Below are positions 49,149 to 58,006 of a stretch of 64,000 bases of DNA, in pieces (the stretch's first letter is position 1; the number at the start of each line of letters is the position of its first letter). The translations under genes and the position numbers were made by a program. The DNA comes from Christiangramia oceanisediminis (lineage in GTDB: Bacteria > Bacteroidota > Bacteroidia > Flavobacteriales > Flavobacteriaceae). The notes under the pieces are model-generated. The model was not told the origin of the DNA, ran no database searches, and saw only the letters and a program-made list of their open reading frames with translations. Location of the stretch: the NCBI RefSeq assembly GCF_022570735.2, contig NZ_JANCNS010000002.1, positions 1-64,000 on the forward strand. Reading direction: 5' to 3'.

Positions 49149-51119
49149 TTAACTAATTTTCTTTAGTACAATGAGCGACTGTGTTTGTACCTGCATAATT
49201 TCATCAAAAAATTGCTTAAGGCCATCGTACATGACCGAGGGGTACATAGCCGACTTAAAGCTTAATCTACAAACTACGCTTAAAGTGTGATCATCTAACT
49301 GTTGGGTAGAGAACATCAGGGTTCCTCCATTTCCGGGCATTGTGATCGCTTTCTTTTCCGGGAATTCTTCTATCGAATAGTTTTCAGGAATTTCCAGAAA
49401 AACGGTATAGCTATAAAGATCTTTGTAGCCAAAATCTACAGGGTAATGTCTTTCATCCAGTTTAAACGGATTCCCGTCAAAGAATTTAAAACTGAAAGGA
49501 TTCAGGTAGATCCTGTCTTCGATTTTCTGACTTTTATTTTCCAGTCCGTATGTGATAAAAAGGTTTTCTTCAGGAGCCTCTTCGTTTTCGAAAATAGTTT
49601 CGATCGCCCTGGTGTGATCATTGGGTTTGGAGACGATATTGAATATTTCTTCTTCACTGGCTTCCTTCATATGATCCCTAAAGTTAAGGGCATGATATCC
49701 GGTCATGATCTGCCGGGATTGACCTAAGGCTGTTCCGTCTGGCTGGACTTTTAAGGAATCGATAAAAGTGATCTGCGAATAATCCTGCGGCACGATTTCC
49801 AGCCAGGAGCTGCCTTTTTCAAAATCCATTTTTCGCGCGTATTGATTCAGTGCCCTGAAGGGGAGACGACCAAAATCTAGATTCTTTTCAGTAGCGTCTA
49901 ATAGAAATTCCTTTTTATCCAGAACAAGCTGGATAAAGAAATAGTTGAAATCGCTTAATACAGGATGGACTTTCCCGGCGAATCCATTATTTCTGGTAGA
50001 AGCAAGTACCGGGTAGACCTTAAAGCCTTCAGTAACATATAGGTTGTGGAGGAGGGTGTTAACGGCCAGAACATTTCCAGATTGATCTTCCAGGATGTCT
50101 TTTAGGTTCATATCGGCATGGATGCGATATTCGCCATTCCAGCTGTAATTCTTCTGAACGAACTGATAGATCTTCGTGGCCTTCTCAAGATTGTTAGGCA
50201 TAGAAATGATCTCCCCTGGAAGCAGGTCTTCCACCAGCCTGGTCTTTCCCAGTTGTTTTCCAATATCACTGACTTTTTCAATTTCCTTGTCCACATCGGC
50301 CCAGGACCTGGTGAACTTTCTTTCATACCCATCCAGCCTGGTGATCTGTATTAGTTCAAATTCGACACGGCTTTTAAAATTGCGTTCTGAGGTAAGGTAT
50401 TCTTCCACCTTGAAAGCAGGAATGTTCTCCATGTCGTAAACCGTTTCCCCACAGCCCGCAGGCTCAGACCTGGAACTAAAGCTAATGCACCGTTCAATGA
50501 TCCGGCTGTTCACACTTTTCAGGTCAAGTTCCCCGCGCTTGGTGACATAATATTCATAGTTTCCGGGGATCTTGGCTGTGAATTTTGAATAGATCTTTGG
50601 GATATAGTCCTGGAAATGCCAGGTATGAAAATCGAAAATAAAAGGAGATACCAATTCATAGCTATATACCAGGACCGATCCCGGTTGGGCATTCGGAAAG
50701 GTGAATTTCAAAATATCGTAGGTCTCAAATTCCTCCCTGTAGACTTTTTCCGGATTGAGCCTGTACTGAGTTTTGACCCCGTTAATATAGTTATAGGTAT
50801 AGGCCTTTAGATTGATAATTTTTTCTGAAGAAGTTTTGCCTTTACTAACTGGGATCTCTACGGTCGCATGTTCCAGGCCCTCCTTATTCAGGATCTTTAA
50901 CTTGGCGGTGTAATTAGTGACAAGGTCGTAATCATGTTTGGGTTGAAATTCGCTAAAGCCTTCTTCATAGATGTAGAGCGCATTGGCCGTTGTATCCTTT
51001 GCGTAGGTGGTTGCACTCATATCAAAAATTGAAACTGTGGCATTGGCAGAATTATAATTCTGTGATTGGCTGGTGAGCACGGCAAGAAGTAAGGCGATGC
51101 TCAGGAAGAATTTACTCAT
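49149..51119 (-). CDS. DUF3857 and transglutaminase-like exported protein
   Basis: The 656-residue protein has a signal peptide (FFLSIALLLAVLTSQSQ), the DUF3857 beta domain (about 50-230; VTNYTAKLKILNKEGLEHAT) and a transglutaminase-like region (about 290-400; ATKIYQFVQKNYSWNGEYRI), where the usual catalytic cysteine is replaced by SGNVLAVNTLLHNL, so enzymatic activity is doubtful. It is probably periplasmic. The pattern is common in Bacteroidota, and its function is not established. It overlaps the exonuclease gene by eight bases. Confidence 0.88.
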   Translation of the reverse strand: MSKFFLSIALLLAVLTSQSQNYNSANATVSIFDMSATTYAKDTTANALYIYEEGFSEFQPKHDYDLVTNYTAKLKILNKEGLEHATVEIPVSKGKTSSEKIINLKAYTYNYINGVKTQYRLNPEKVYREEFETYDILKFTFPNAQPGSVLVYSYELVSPFIFDFHTWHFQDYIPKIYSKFTAKIPGNYEYYVTKRGELDLKSVNSRIIERCISFSSRSEPAGCGETVYDMENIPAFKVEEYLTSERNFKSRVEFELIQITRLDGYERKFTRSWADVDKEIEKVSDIGKQLGKTRLVEDLLPGEIISMPNNLEKATKIYQFVQKNYSWNGEYRIHADMNLKDILEDQSGNVLAVNTLLHNLYVTEGFKVYPVLASTRNNGFAGKVHPVLSDFNYFFIQLVLDKKEFLLDATEKNLDFGRLPFRALNQYARKMDFEKGSSWLEIVPQDYSQITFIDSLKVQPDGTALGQSRQIMTGYHALNFRDHMKEASEEEIFNIVSKPNDHTRAIETIFENEEAPEENLFITYGLENKSQKIEDRIYLNPFSFKFFDGNPFKLDERHYPVDFGYKDLYSYTVFLEIPENYSIEEFPEKKAITMPGNGGTLMFSTQQLDDHTLSVVCRLSFKSAMYPSVMYDGLKQFFDEIMQVQTQSLIVLKKIS

Positions 51120-52485
51120 GGATGCTTAGTTGGATGATTTTAAATTGGTGCTTCTTTCTCAGGAAGCTTTGAATAATATGCTGGGCATCCCGGTTATTAT
51201 CCATAGGATTGATAATAGATCGAATGATGTCCATATTGTTGATCTGGTGATTCAGGTTAAAATAACCAACTCCTTTAAAGACCCCGTCTTCGATTAAAAG
51301 GGCGCTTTTCTCATCCACTTCACGGCCCTTTCCAACCAGCAACATATTTTGATTTTCGTAGGAGTATTTATTGATCAGGAGGTTTACTCGTTCATTATAT
51401 TCTTCAGGTGATTCTTCTTCCACACAGGCTCCATGGCAGCTTTTAATAGTATAACCAAAACAATTCCCACTTCCGTTATGCAGGCCGGCAAGCCTTTCAC
51501 ATAACTGGTATTCTTCCACCCATTTGGCGAGTGCGTTTTTTGCAGATCTTAAACTTCCGAAGGTGGTGATATTCCCTTTTTTCTGGCTGGCCCTTGAAAC
51601 TTTAAGGTTGAGATATCCATTTTCATCCTTGAATTGATATAGCGCATGGCTGAAAACATCTCGTTTCAAAGCGCGGTTGTAGCGGGGCTTGATGGTTTTG
51701 ATCTCCTGGTTCTCCTTGAGCAGGGCGATCAATTCGTTCCCGGTAAGCTCGTAGGAAACCGAAGCCACCTTGCGCTGCATTTCCCTGGATTTCGAATTCT
51801 CATTGGTGAAATGCTGATTCACCCTCTTTTTAATATTCCTGGATTTACCTACATAGATGATCTCACCATTTTCATCATGGAAGTAGTATACCCCGGTCTC
51901 GGCTGGTAGTTCTTCGAGTAAGTAAACCAGTTTAGTGTCCAGGGAGCGTTTAGGTTCTTTTCGAATATGTTCTTTAAGGATATCCTTTTCCACATCCTTG
52001 TTCAGTAACATTTTAAAAAGCTTGATCGTCGCCTGCGCATCACCAGCGGCCCGATGCCTTTCACTAAGCGGGATTCCCAGCGATTTCACGAGTTTCCCCA
52101 GGCTGTAAGAAGGCATACCAGGGATCAGTTTTTTGGATAGCTCTACGGTACAAAGGCTTTTTCGTTCAAATTCATAACCCAGCCTGCGAAATTCGGTTCG
52201 AAGGATGCGATAATCAAATTTAGCATTATGAGCCACAAGAATGCAGTCTTCGGTGATCTCGACGATGCGTTTGGCCACCTCGTAGAATTTAGGCGCATTG
52301 CGCAGCATATCATTATTGATCCCGGTAAGATTCACTACGAAAGGCTGAATGGCCTTTTCGGGATTCAACAGACTAATGAACTGGTCTACGACCTTGTGAC
52401 CATCGAACCTGTAAATGGCAATTTCGGTGATTCCCTCTTCATTATACTTTCCGCCAGTTGTCTCTATGTCTAATATCGCGTACAA
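51112..52485 (-). CDS. DEDD exonuclease fused to a GIY-YIG nuclease domain
   Basis: The 457-residue protein starts with a DnaQ-like exonuclease (about 1-170): Exo I AILDIETTGG with Asp6 and Glu8, Exo II LVAHNAKFDYRILRTEF, Exo III HRAAGDAQATIKL. A UvrC-type GIY-YIG domain follows (about 195-275): ETGVYYFHDENGEIIYVGKS, then a helical C terminus with Cys-rich GNCFGYTIKSCHGACVEE. It may combine 3'-5' exonuclease and structure-specific cleavage in repair. No UvrB-binding domain is clear. The start is TTG at 52485, since DIETTGG needs to be at the very N terminus. Confidence 0.92.
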   Translation of the reverse strand: MYAILDIETTGGKYNEEGITEIAIYRFDGHKVVDQFISLLNPEKAIQPFVVNLTGINNDMLRNAPKFYEVAKRIVEITEDCILVAHNAKFDYRILRTEFRRLGYEFERKSLCTVELSKKLIPGMPSYSLGKLVKSLGIPLSERHRAAGDAQATIKLFKMLLNKDVEKDILKEHIRKEPKRSLDTKLVYLLEELPAETGVYYFHDENGEIIYVGKSRNIKKRVNQHFTNENSKSREMQRKVASVSYELTGNELIALLKENQEIKTIKPRYNRALKRDVFSHALYQFKDENGYLNLKVSRASQKKGNITTFGSLRSAKNALAKWVEEYQLCERLAGLHNGSGNCFGYTIKSCHGACVEEESPEEYNERVNLLINKYSYENQNMLLVGKGREVDEKSALLIEDGVFKGVGYFNLNHQINNMDIIRSIINPMDNNRDAQHIIQSFLRKKHQFKIIQLSIHE

Positions 52486-52505
52486 ATACTTCTGCTTCGT
52501 TAATT

Positions 52506-53159
52506 TTAATTCCGGGCTCCAAAGATACTACTTCCAATTCTAACCATGCTGGAACCACAGTCTACAGCAACCTGATAATCACCGCTCATACCCATGGAAA
52601 GTTCTTCCAGCGCCGGAAATTCCTGTCTAAAATCATCAAAAACCGATTTAAGATGCTGAAATTCTCTTTTTACCTGCTCCATATCGTCGGTAAAGGTCGC
52701 CATTCCCATAAGCCCGATGATCTTCACATTATTCATTTTGGAATAGGCTTCAGAAGTAAGGATTTCCCGGGCCTCTTCCCTTGAAATTCCAAATTTGGAA
52801 TCCTCCTCGGCAATCTTGATCTGTAAAAGGCAGTTGATCGTTCGTTCGTTCTGTTTTGCCCTTTTATTGATCTCTTTAAGCAATTTTAAACTATCCACAG
52901 CATGGATAAGGGAAACGAATGGAGCCATGTATTTTACCTTGTTCCGCTGAACATGGCCCACCATATGCCATTCGATATCTTTAGGGAGTTGTTCCCATTT
53001 ATCGGTCATTTCCTGGATCTTGTTCTCCCCGAATATCCGCTGGCCAGCCCGGTAGGCTTCCAGCAGGTCTTCATTGGGTTTGGTCTTGGAAATGGCCACG
53101 AGCTTCACATGTTCAGGAAGTTCGCTTCTGTATTTTTTTATATTTTCTGAAATGTTCAT
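52506..53159 (-). CDS. YggS/PROSC family PLP-binding protein
   Basis: The 217-residue TIM-barrel protein has the pyridoxal phosphate lysine Lys25 in LVAISKTKPNEDLLEAY, the IFGENKIQEM and WHMVGHVQRNK segments, and the C-terminal LSMGMSGDYQVAVDCGSSMVR that binds the phosphate. It balances PLP and amino-acid pools rather than catalysing a known reaction. The gene starts with ATG at 53159 and lies 20 bases upstream of the exonuclease gene. Confidence 0.95.
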   Translation of the reverse strand: MNISENIKKYRSELPEHVKLVAISKTKPNEDLLEAYRAGQRIFGENKIQEMTDKWEQLPKDIEWHMVGHVQRNKVKYMAPFVSLIHAVDSLKLLKEINKRAKQNERTINCLLQIKIAEEDSKFGISREEAREILTSEAYSKMNNVKIIGLMGMATFTDDMEQVKREFQHLKSVFDDFRQEFPALEELSMGMSGDYQVAVDCGSSMVRIGSSIFGARN

Positions 53160-53213
53160 CCTTTGTGTCTTTTTAGATTAAGGATAATTCCTGGTAGGGC
53201 AGGAGAGTGCAGC

Positions 53214-54449
53214 CTAAAATTCATAGATCGTAAGACCGCTTCTTAATTTTGGTTCAATATAAGTACTTTTTGGCGGCATCGTTAAATTTTCATCGGCAAT
53301 TTGTTTGATCTCTTCGATGCTGGCCGGCAACATTCCGAAGCCCACGGCGAATTCACCGCTGTCCACACGGGTTTTCAGCTCGATTAGATCATTGCGGCCA
53401 TGAATATATTCGATTCGTTTATCATACCTCAGGTCTTCAATGCCTAAAATAGGTTTCAGGATCTTTTCGAACAAAATAAAGGAATCCAATTCGCTAAGGG
53501 AATCGGTGAACTCGTAATTGGTCTTCCGCAGATATAAGGAATAGAACTCCCCATCCAGGTACATATTGAAATGATGCTTTTTGGAAGGCTTGTATATTTC
53601 ATACCCCCGATTTTCGATGCGGAACCATTCATCCAGCAGGATCAGGAACTCTTCCTTGGTATGTCCGTTGAGGTCGCGAATAAGCCTGCTAAACTCATAG
53701 ATACGAAGGTTGCTTTCTGAAATCAGGTAGCTCATAAAGAAATTATAACTTTCTTCTCCGGTATGATTGGGGTTGTTTTCCCTGCTTTCCTTAGCCAGCA
53801 AATAGGATGATGCACTGCGATGATGGCCGTCTGCGATATAGATCTTTTCCTGCTTTTCGAATTCGCTGCGGATCTTTGAAACATGTTCGGGATCATCAAT
53901 AAGCCAGAGCCTGTGCAGTTCCTTGTTATTGGTCGCGAATTCGTATTCGGGTCGCATCTTCATTTTTTCGGCAAGCAATTCATTGATCACTGAATTATCT
54001 GGATAGGTAAGCAATACCGGTTCAGTATTGAAACCAACCACCTTCAAATATTCCTTGAACAATTCTTCGCGGTGGGCTATGGTATCTTCATGCCTGCATA
54101 TCACATCTTTTTCATAATCGTCAATGCTGGCAGCGGCAATGATTCCGCAGCAGGAACCTTCCCGGCTGTGAATTTCATAGATGTAATAACTGGCATTTTC
54201 ATCTTTCTGGAATACCCCTTCTTCCCGAAATTCCAGGTAGCGATTGCGAACCATTCCAAAGCGCTTTTCACCTCCAATTTCATGCTGAAACTTATAGCCT
54301 GGATTGATGATATGCAAGAATGAATACGGATTATAATCGAGCTGGGCCCTTAATTCGTTCTCGCTGTAATCTTCATAAGGGCGGGATGCAACCAGCCCCG
54401 CAAAAGCCGGGGCCGGTCTAACCGCCTTGAATGGAAGTATCTTTGTCAA
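53214..54449 (-). CDS. DUF1015 family protein
   Basis: The 411-residue protein matches DUF1015: KILPFKAVRPAPAFAGLVAS at the start, the family's YDEYS-like SRPYEDYSENE, and the strongly conserved IADGHHRSASSYLLAKESR (about 205-223). The function is not established; some members (SerK-like kinases) use ADP to phosphorylate serine, so a kinase is one possibility. The start is TTG at 54449; the highly conserved front requires it. It is separate from the hbd gene by 90 bases. Confidence 0.88.
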   Translation of the reverse strand: MTKILPFKAVRPAPAFAGLVASRPYEDYSENELRAQLDYNPYSFLHIINPGYKFQHEIGGEKRFGMVRNRYLEFREEGVFQKDENASYYIYEIHSREGSCCGIIAAASIDDYEKDVICRHEDTIAHREELFKEYLKVVGFNTEPVLLTYPDNSVINELLAEKMKMRPEYEFATNNKELHRLWLIDDPEHVSKIRSEFEKQEKIYIADGHHRSASSYLLAKESRENNPNHTGEESYNFFMSYLISESNLRIYEFSRLIRDLNGHTKEEFLILLDEWFRIENRGYEIYKPSKKHHFNMYLDGEFYSLYLRKTNYEFTDSLSELDSFILFEKILKPILGIEDLRYDKRIEYIHGRNDLIELKTRVDSGEFAVGFGMLPASIEEIKQIADENLTMPPKSTYIEPKLRSGLTIYEF

Positions 54450-54530
54450 ATTTTGATCATGCTTTTTAAGAGATTTTTCCTTCTTTTAATTTCAGTCTTA
54501 AAACTTCAGGGAAAAAACCTCACTAATCAG

Positions 54531-54546
54531 TACTCAATACTAACTA
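54531..54546. repeat. Shared 16-base word TACTCAATACTAACTA, copy 1
   Basis: The same 16 bases occur at 57991-58006. This copy covers the stop codon of the 3-hydroxyacyl-CoA dehydrogenase gene. Confidence 0.6.
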
Positions 54547-55430
54547 CCGAACTGAGAAGAAACTTTTTCTGCTTTCTTAGATTCTGAATAATCATAGAAT
54601 CCTTCACCCGATTTCACTCCGGTCTTACCGGCTCTCACCATATTGGTTAGCAACGGGCAGGGAGCATATTTTGGATTTTTAAATCCGTCGTACATCACTT
54701 CAAGGATCGAGTGGCAAACATCCAGCCCTATAAAATCGGCTAGTTGCAGCGGCCCCATAGGATGAGCCATTCCCAGTTTCATCACTGTATCGATCTCGTA
54801 AACCCCGGCCACACCATTATATAGTGTCTCGATTGCCTCGTTGATCATCGGCATCAGGATCCTGTTGGCCACAAAACCGGGATAATCATTTACTTCTACC
54901 GGCACCTTTTTAAGGTCCATGGAAAGTTTCATGATCTTGTTGGTAACCTCATCGCTGGTATTATAACCACGAATGATCTCCACCAGTTTCATAATTGGCA
55001 CCGGGTTCATAAAATGCATTCCGATCACGCGCTCAGGATTTGAAACCGCCGCAGCGATCTGGGTGATCGAGATGGAAGATGTATTCGTTGCCAGGATGGT
55101 ATCTTTTGAAGTGTTCTGGTCCAGGTGTCTGAAAATCTTCAGTTTCAGGTCGGTGTTTTCGGTAGCAGCCTCCACCACAAGATCTACCTTCTTAACTCCA
55201 TTTGAAATTTCGGTATGGGTGGTGATATTCTCAAGGGTCGCTTTTTTATCCTGCTCGCTGATCTTTTCCTTGGCGATCATGCGGTCCAGGTTGTTGGAAA
55301 TGGTATCCATTCCTTTTTTAAGGCTATCTTCTGAAATATCGATCAATTCTACCTTATAACCGCTTTGGGCGAAAGTATGGGCGATCCCGTTACCCATGGT
55401 TCCTGCACCTATTACTGCTATATTTTTCAT
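54540..55430 (-). CDS. 3-hydroxyacyl-CoA dehydrogenase (3-hydroxybutyryl-CoA type)
   Basis: The 296-residue protein has the NAD site AVIGAGTMGNGIAHTFAQSG (5-24), the catalytic His in VIGMHFMNPVPIMKLVE (about 135-151) and the C-terminal dimerisation domain (FVANRILMPMINEAI, GLDVCHSILEVMYDGF). It oxidises (S)-3-hydroxyacyl-CoA with NAD+; the single-domain length points to short-chain or phenylacetate-type substrates. Its stop codon lies inside a 16-base repeat word shared with another intergenic site. It is preceded by a palindromic element and the Gfo/Idh gene. Confidence 0.94.
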   Translation of the reverse strand: MKNIAVIGAGTMGNGIAHTFAQSGYKVELIDISEDSLKKGMDTISNNLDRMIAKEKISEQDKKATLENITTHTEISNGVKKVDLVVEAATENTDLKLKIFRHLDQNTSKDTILATNTSSISITQIAAAVSNPERVIGMHFMNPVPIMKLVEIIRGYNTSDEVTNKIMKLSMDLKKVPVEVNDYPGFVANRILMPMINEAIETLYNGVAGVYEIDTVMKLGMAHPMGPLQLADFIGLDVCHSILEVMYDGFKNPKYAPCPLLTNMVRAGKTGVKSGEGFYDYSESKKAEKVSSQFGS

Positions 55431-55448
55431 TTAGTTAGTTTTTTTAAC

Positions 55449-55479
55449 AACCTGTGAGGTCTCGAAGACCTCACAGGTT
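55449..55479. repeat. 31-base perfect palindrome between the oxidoreductase and dehydrogenase genes
   Basis: AACCTGTGAGGTCT and its complement AGACCTCACAGGTT flank a three-base centre (CGA), a 14-bp perfect stem. Neither side is followed by a convincing T run, so it is not a standard terminator. Very similar palindromes are, from memory, repeated in many Flavobacteriaceae genomes, so I call it a REP-like element; this needs a genome search. Confidence 0.65.
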
Positions 55480-55487
55480 TGATACTA

Positions 55488-56453
55488 TTATACATTAAAA
55501 TTTTCGATGACCAGGTTGGCAACCCTCAGGGCTTCTGCAGCCTGTTCCATGGTCACTACTGGTTCCTTATCGTTCCTGATCGCATCTGCAAAACTTTCCA
55601 GTTCCTGCAGGATGGCGTTATTTGGAGAAACTTCCGGGTTATCAAAATAGATCTGTTTCCTGATACCTTCCGCATTTTGAAGGATCATAGCAAAATCATC
55701 AGGATTTTCCGGAGCATCTTTCATTTTTACGACTTCACATTTCTTTTCGAGGAAATCAACAGAAATATAGGCATCTCGCTGGAAGAAACGCGATTTACGC
55801 ATATTCTTCATCGAGATACGGCTGGCTGTAAGGTTTGCCACACAGCCATTTTCGAATTCGATACGGGCATTGGCGATATCGGGTGTTTCACTAATTACCG
55901 AAACGCCACTGGCGTTGATCTTCTTTACTTTAGATTGTACCACGCTTAACACCGCGTCGATATCATGGATCATCAGGTCCAGCACAACCGGCACATCCGT
56001 ACCACGAGGATTGAATTCGGCGAGACGGTGCGCCTCGATGAACATAGGATTTTCGATTCGATTTGAAACTGCCTGGAAAGCAGGGTTAAAACGTTCTACA
56101 TGGCCAACCTGGCCTTTTACCCGGTGTTTACTGGCCAGTTCAATAAGTTCTGTAGCTTCCTTGTAAGTATTGGTGATTGGTTTTTCGATAAACAGGTGTT
56201 TCCCTGCAGTGATCACCTTTTTGGCTACTTCAAAATGCGAGAGGGTAGGAGTGACCACATCTATCATGTCACATTCGGCAATGAGTTCATCCAGGTTTTC
56301 GAACATTTTATATCCGAATTTGGAGGCGACTATCTCGGCATTTTCGATGTTGGCATCATAGAAACCAACCAGCTCATATTCTTCAGATTGTTGTAAAAGT
56401 TTCAGATGAATCTTTCCGAGGTGGCCTGCACCCAGAACTCCAGCTTTCAGCAT
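55488..56453 (-). CDS. Gfo/Idh/MocA family oxidoreductase
   Basis: The 321-residue protein has an N-terminal Rossmann domain with AGVLGAGHLGKIHLKLLQQS (4-23), the EKPITNT motif (about 95-101) that supplies the catalytic Lys, and the C-terminal beta-sheet domain. It oxidises or reduces a sugar or cyclitol with NAD(P); the substrate is not predictable. It may share a transcript with the dehydrogenase gene through the 57-base gap with the palindrome. Start ATG at 56453. Confidence 0.93.
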   Translation of the reverse strand: MLKAGVLGAGHLGKIHLKLLQQSEEYELVGFYDANIENAEIVASKFGYKMFENLDELIAECDMIDVVTPTLSHFEVAKKVITAGKHLFIEKPITNTYKEATELIELASKHRVKGQVGHVERFNPAFQAVSNRIENPMFIEAHRLAEFNPRGTDVPVVLDLMIHDIDAVLSVVQSKVKKINASGVSVISETPDIANARIEFENGCVANLTASRISMKNMRKSRFFQRDAYISVDFLEKKCEVVKMKDAPENPDDFAMILQNAEGIRKQIYFDNPEVSPNNAILQELESFADAIRNDKEPVVTMEQAAEALRVANLVIENFNV

Positions 56454-56587
56454 ATTTTTGCATTTTTCACAAAAATAGCATTTTGATATTAAATACTTTA
56501 TAAATCCCGCAGGAATCCGGGGCTGATTTAACTGGCATAAATCAGCTGCTTTCGTTAATTTTATAACCTGAAAAAAGCCTAACCGAG

Positions 56588-57229
56588 TTGAAAGATACCT
56601 ACAGACATCAGGGAAAAAGACAGCAATTGGTAAAGACCGTTAAAAAAAAGGGGATTACCGATGAAAAAGTGCTGGCTGCCATCGGGAAGATTCCCCGACA
56701 CCTATTCATGGACAGCAGTTTTGAAGATCATGCCTACCAGGATAAGGCCTTTCCCATTGCTGCAGACCAGACCATATCTCAACCATACACGGTAGCTTTT
56801 CAAACCGAACTGCTCGAAGTCAAAAAAGGTGATAAAGTGCTGGAGATCGGTACCGGAAGCGGATACCAGACCGCGGTACTTTGCGAGCTTGGGGCAAAAG
56901 TGTACAGTATCGAAAGGCAGCGGGAACTTTATAAAAAAACCAAGCTGTTCCTTTCCAAATTAGGTTACAGGCCTAAACATTTGAGCTTTGGTGATGGTTA
57001 TAAGGGCTTGCCAGAATATGCTCCCTTCGAAAAAATAATTGTCACAGCTGGAGCTCCAGAAGTACCTAAGGACCTGCTGGGTCAATTAAAGGTAGGTGGG
57101 CGCCTGGTAATTCCGGTAGGAAGCAATGTACAAACCATGACCCTTTTCATTCGTAAGTCGGCTAAAGAGTTCGATAAAAAGGAATTTGGAGCCTTCAGGT
57201 TTGTGCCACTGCTTGAGGACAAAAACTAA
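56588..57229 (+). CDS. pcm: Protein-L-isoaspartate O-methyltransferase
   Basis: The 213-residue enzyme repairs damaged L-isoaspartyl residues using SAM. It has DQTISQPYTVAFQTELLEV (the family's SQPY motif), VLEIGTGSGYQTAVLCELG (about 80-98) and the C-terminal GGRLVIPVGS. The start is TTG at 56588, matching the family's MKDTYRHQGKRQQLV opening. It is monocistronic, and a large repeat-filled region follows. Confidence 0.95.
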   Translation: MKDTYRHQGKRQQLVKTVKKKGITDEKVLAAIGKIPRHLFMDSSFEDHAYQDKAFPIAADQTISQPYTVAFQTELLEVKKGDKVLEIGTGSGYQTAVLCELGAKVYSIERQRELYKKTKLFLSKLGYRPKHLSFGDGYKGLPEYAPFEKIIVTAGAPEVPKDLLGQLKVGGRLVIPVGSNVQTMTLFIRKSAKEFDKKEFGAFRFVPLLEDKN

Positions 57230-57254
57230 GAATTGATAATTTTTGTTTAAAGTT

Positions 57255-57852
57255 TTAAAGTTGAAAGTGCAGTGGATTCAAAATTCCAGGTTCAGGATTC
57301 AAGATTCCAGGTTCAGGATTCAAAATTTCTCCTTCTTTTATGGGTCATCTCGAAGAAGCGAAGCAACTGAGAGATCTGGTAATGAAGTTCGAAAGTATTA
57401 AGGTTGGAAAGTTTAAAGTGCTTTAAATTCATAATTCCAGGTTCAAGATTCAAAATTTCTCCTCTTTACGGGGCATTTCCAAGTAGCGAAGCGACGGAGA
57501 GATCTGGTTTGTAATTGCTAAAGTTTTGAAGTTGGAAAGTTGAAAGTGCAGTGCATTCAAAATTCCAGGTTCAGGATTCAAAATTTCTGCTTTTTTTTTA
57601 TGGGCATTTCTAAGCAGCGAAGCGACTGAGAGATCTGGTAATGAAGTTCGAAAGTTTTAAAGTTGGAAAGTTGAAAGTGCAGTGAATTCAAAATTCCAGG
57701 TTTAAGATTCAAGATTTCTCCTCTTTTTTGGGTCATCTCGAAGAAGCGAAGCGACGGAGAGATCTGGTAAGTAAGTGCTACAGTTTTAAGGTTGGAAAGT
57801 TGAAAGTGCAGTGGATTCAAAATTCCAGGTTCAAGATTCAAGATTTCTCCTC
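57255..57852. repeat. 4.5-copy tandem repeat, period about 130 bp
   Basis: Each unit contains GTTGGAAAGTTGAAAGTGCA, then AATTCCAGGTTCA(A/G)GATTCA, then GGGTCATCTCGAAG and GAAGCGACGGAGAGATCTGG. The GTGC anchor falls at 57267, 57418, 57546, 57677 and 57806 (steps 151, 128, 131, 129; the first copy has an internal 21-base duplication). Each unit contains an imperfect inverted repeat ATCTC...GAGAT. Confidence 0.9.
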
Positions 57853-57888
57853 CATTCATTACTTAATTGTTTTATTACCCCCTTTTTT

Positions 57889-57967
57889 CATTATCTCATT
57901 ATCTCATTATCTCATTTTCTCATTATCTCATTTTCTCATTAACTCATTAACTCATTCTCTCATTCTC
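57889..57967. repeat. 8-bp microsatellite, about ten units
   Basis: CATTATCT and variants (CATTTTCT, CATTAACT, CATTCTCT) repeat with an exact 8-base period for nine full units plus a partial tenth. Confidence 0.93.
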
Positions 57968-57990
57968 AAATCTCACATCTCAATTCTCAA

Positions 57991-58006
57991 TACTCAATAC
58001 TAACTA
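57991..58006. repeat. Shared 16-base word TACTCAATACTAACTA, copy 2
   Basis: Identical to 54531-54546. It lies just upstream of the M28 peptidase terminator and after the microsatellite. Confidence 0.6.

Noticed and set aside
57255-57852. Possible CRISPR array in the 130-bp repeats
   Set aside because: Repeats are contiguous and about 130 bases long with no unique spacers.
57578-57859. A 93-residue open frame on the minus strand in the repeat array
   Set aside because: It reads the tandem repeat in one frame, so it has a 43-44-residue internal period (GEILNLEPGILN...). It has no promoter, no known motif and depends on repeat phase; it is best seen as an artefact.
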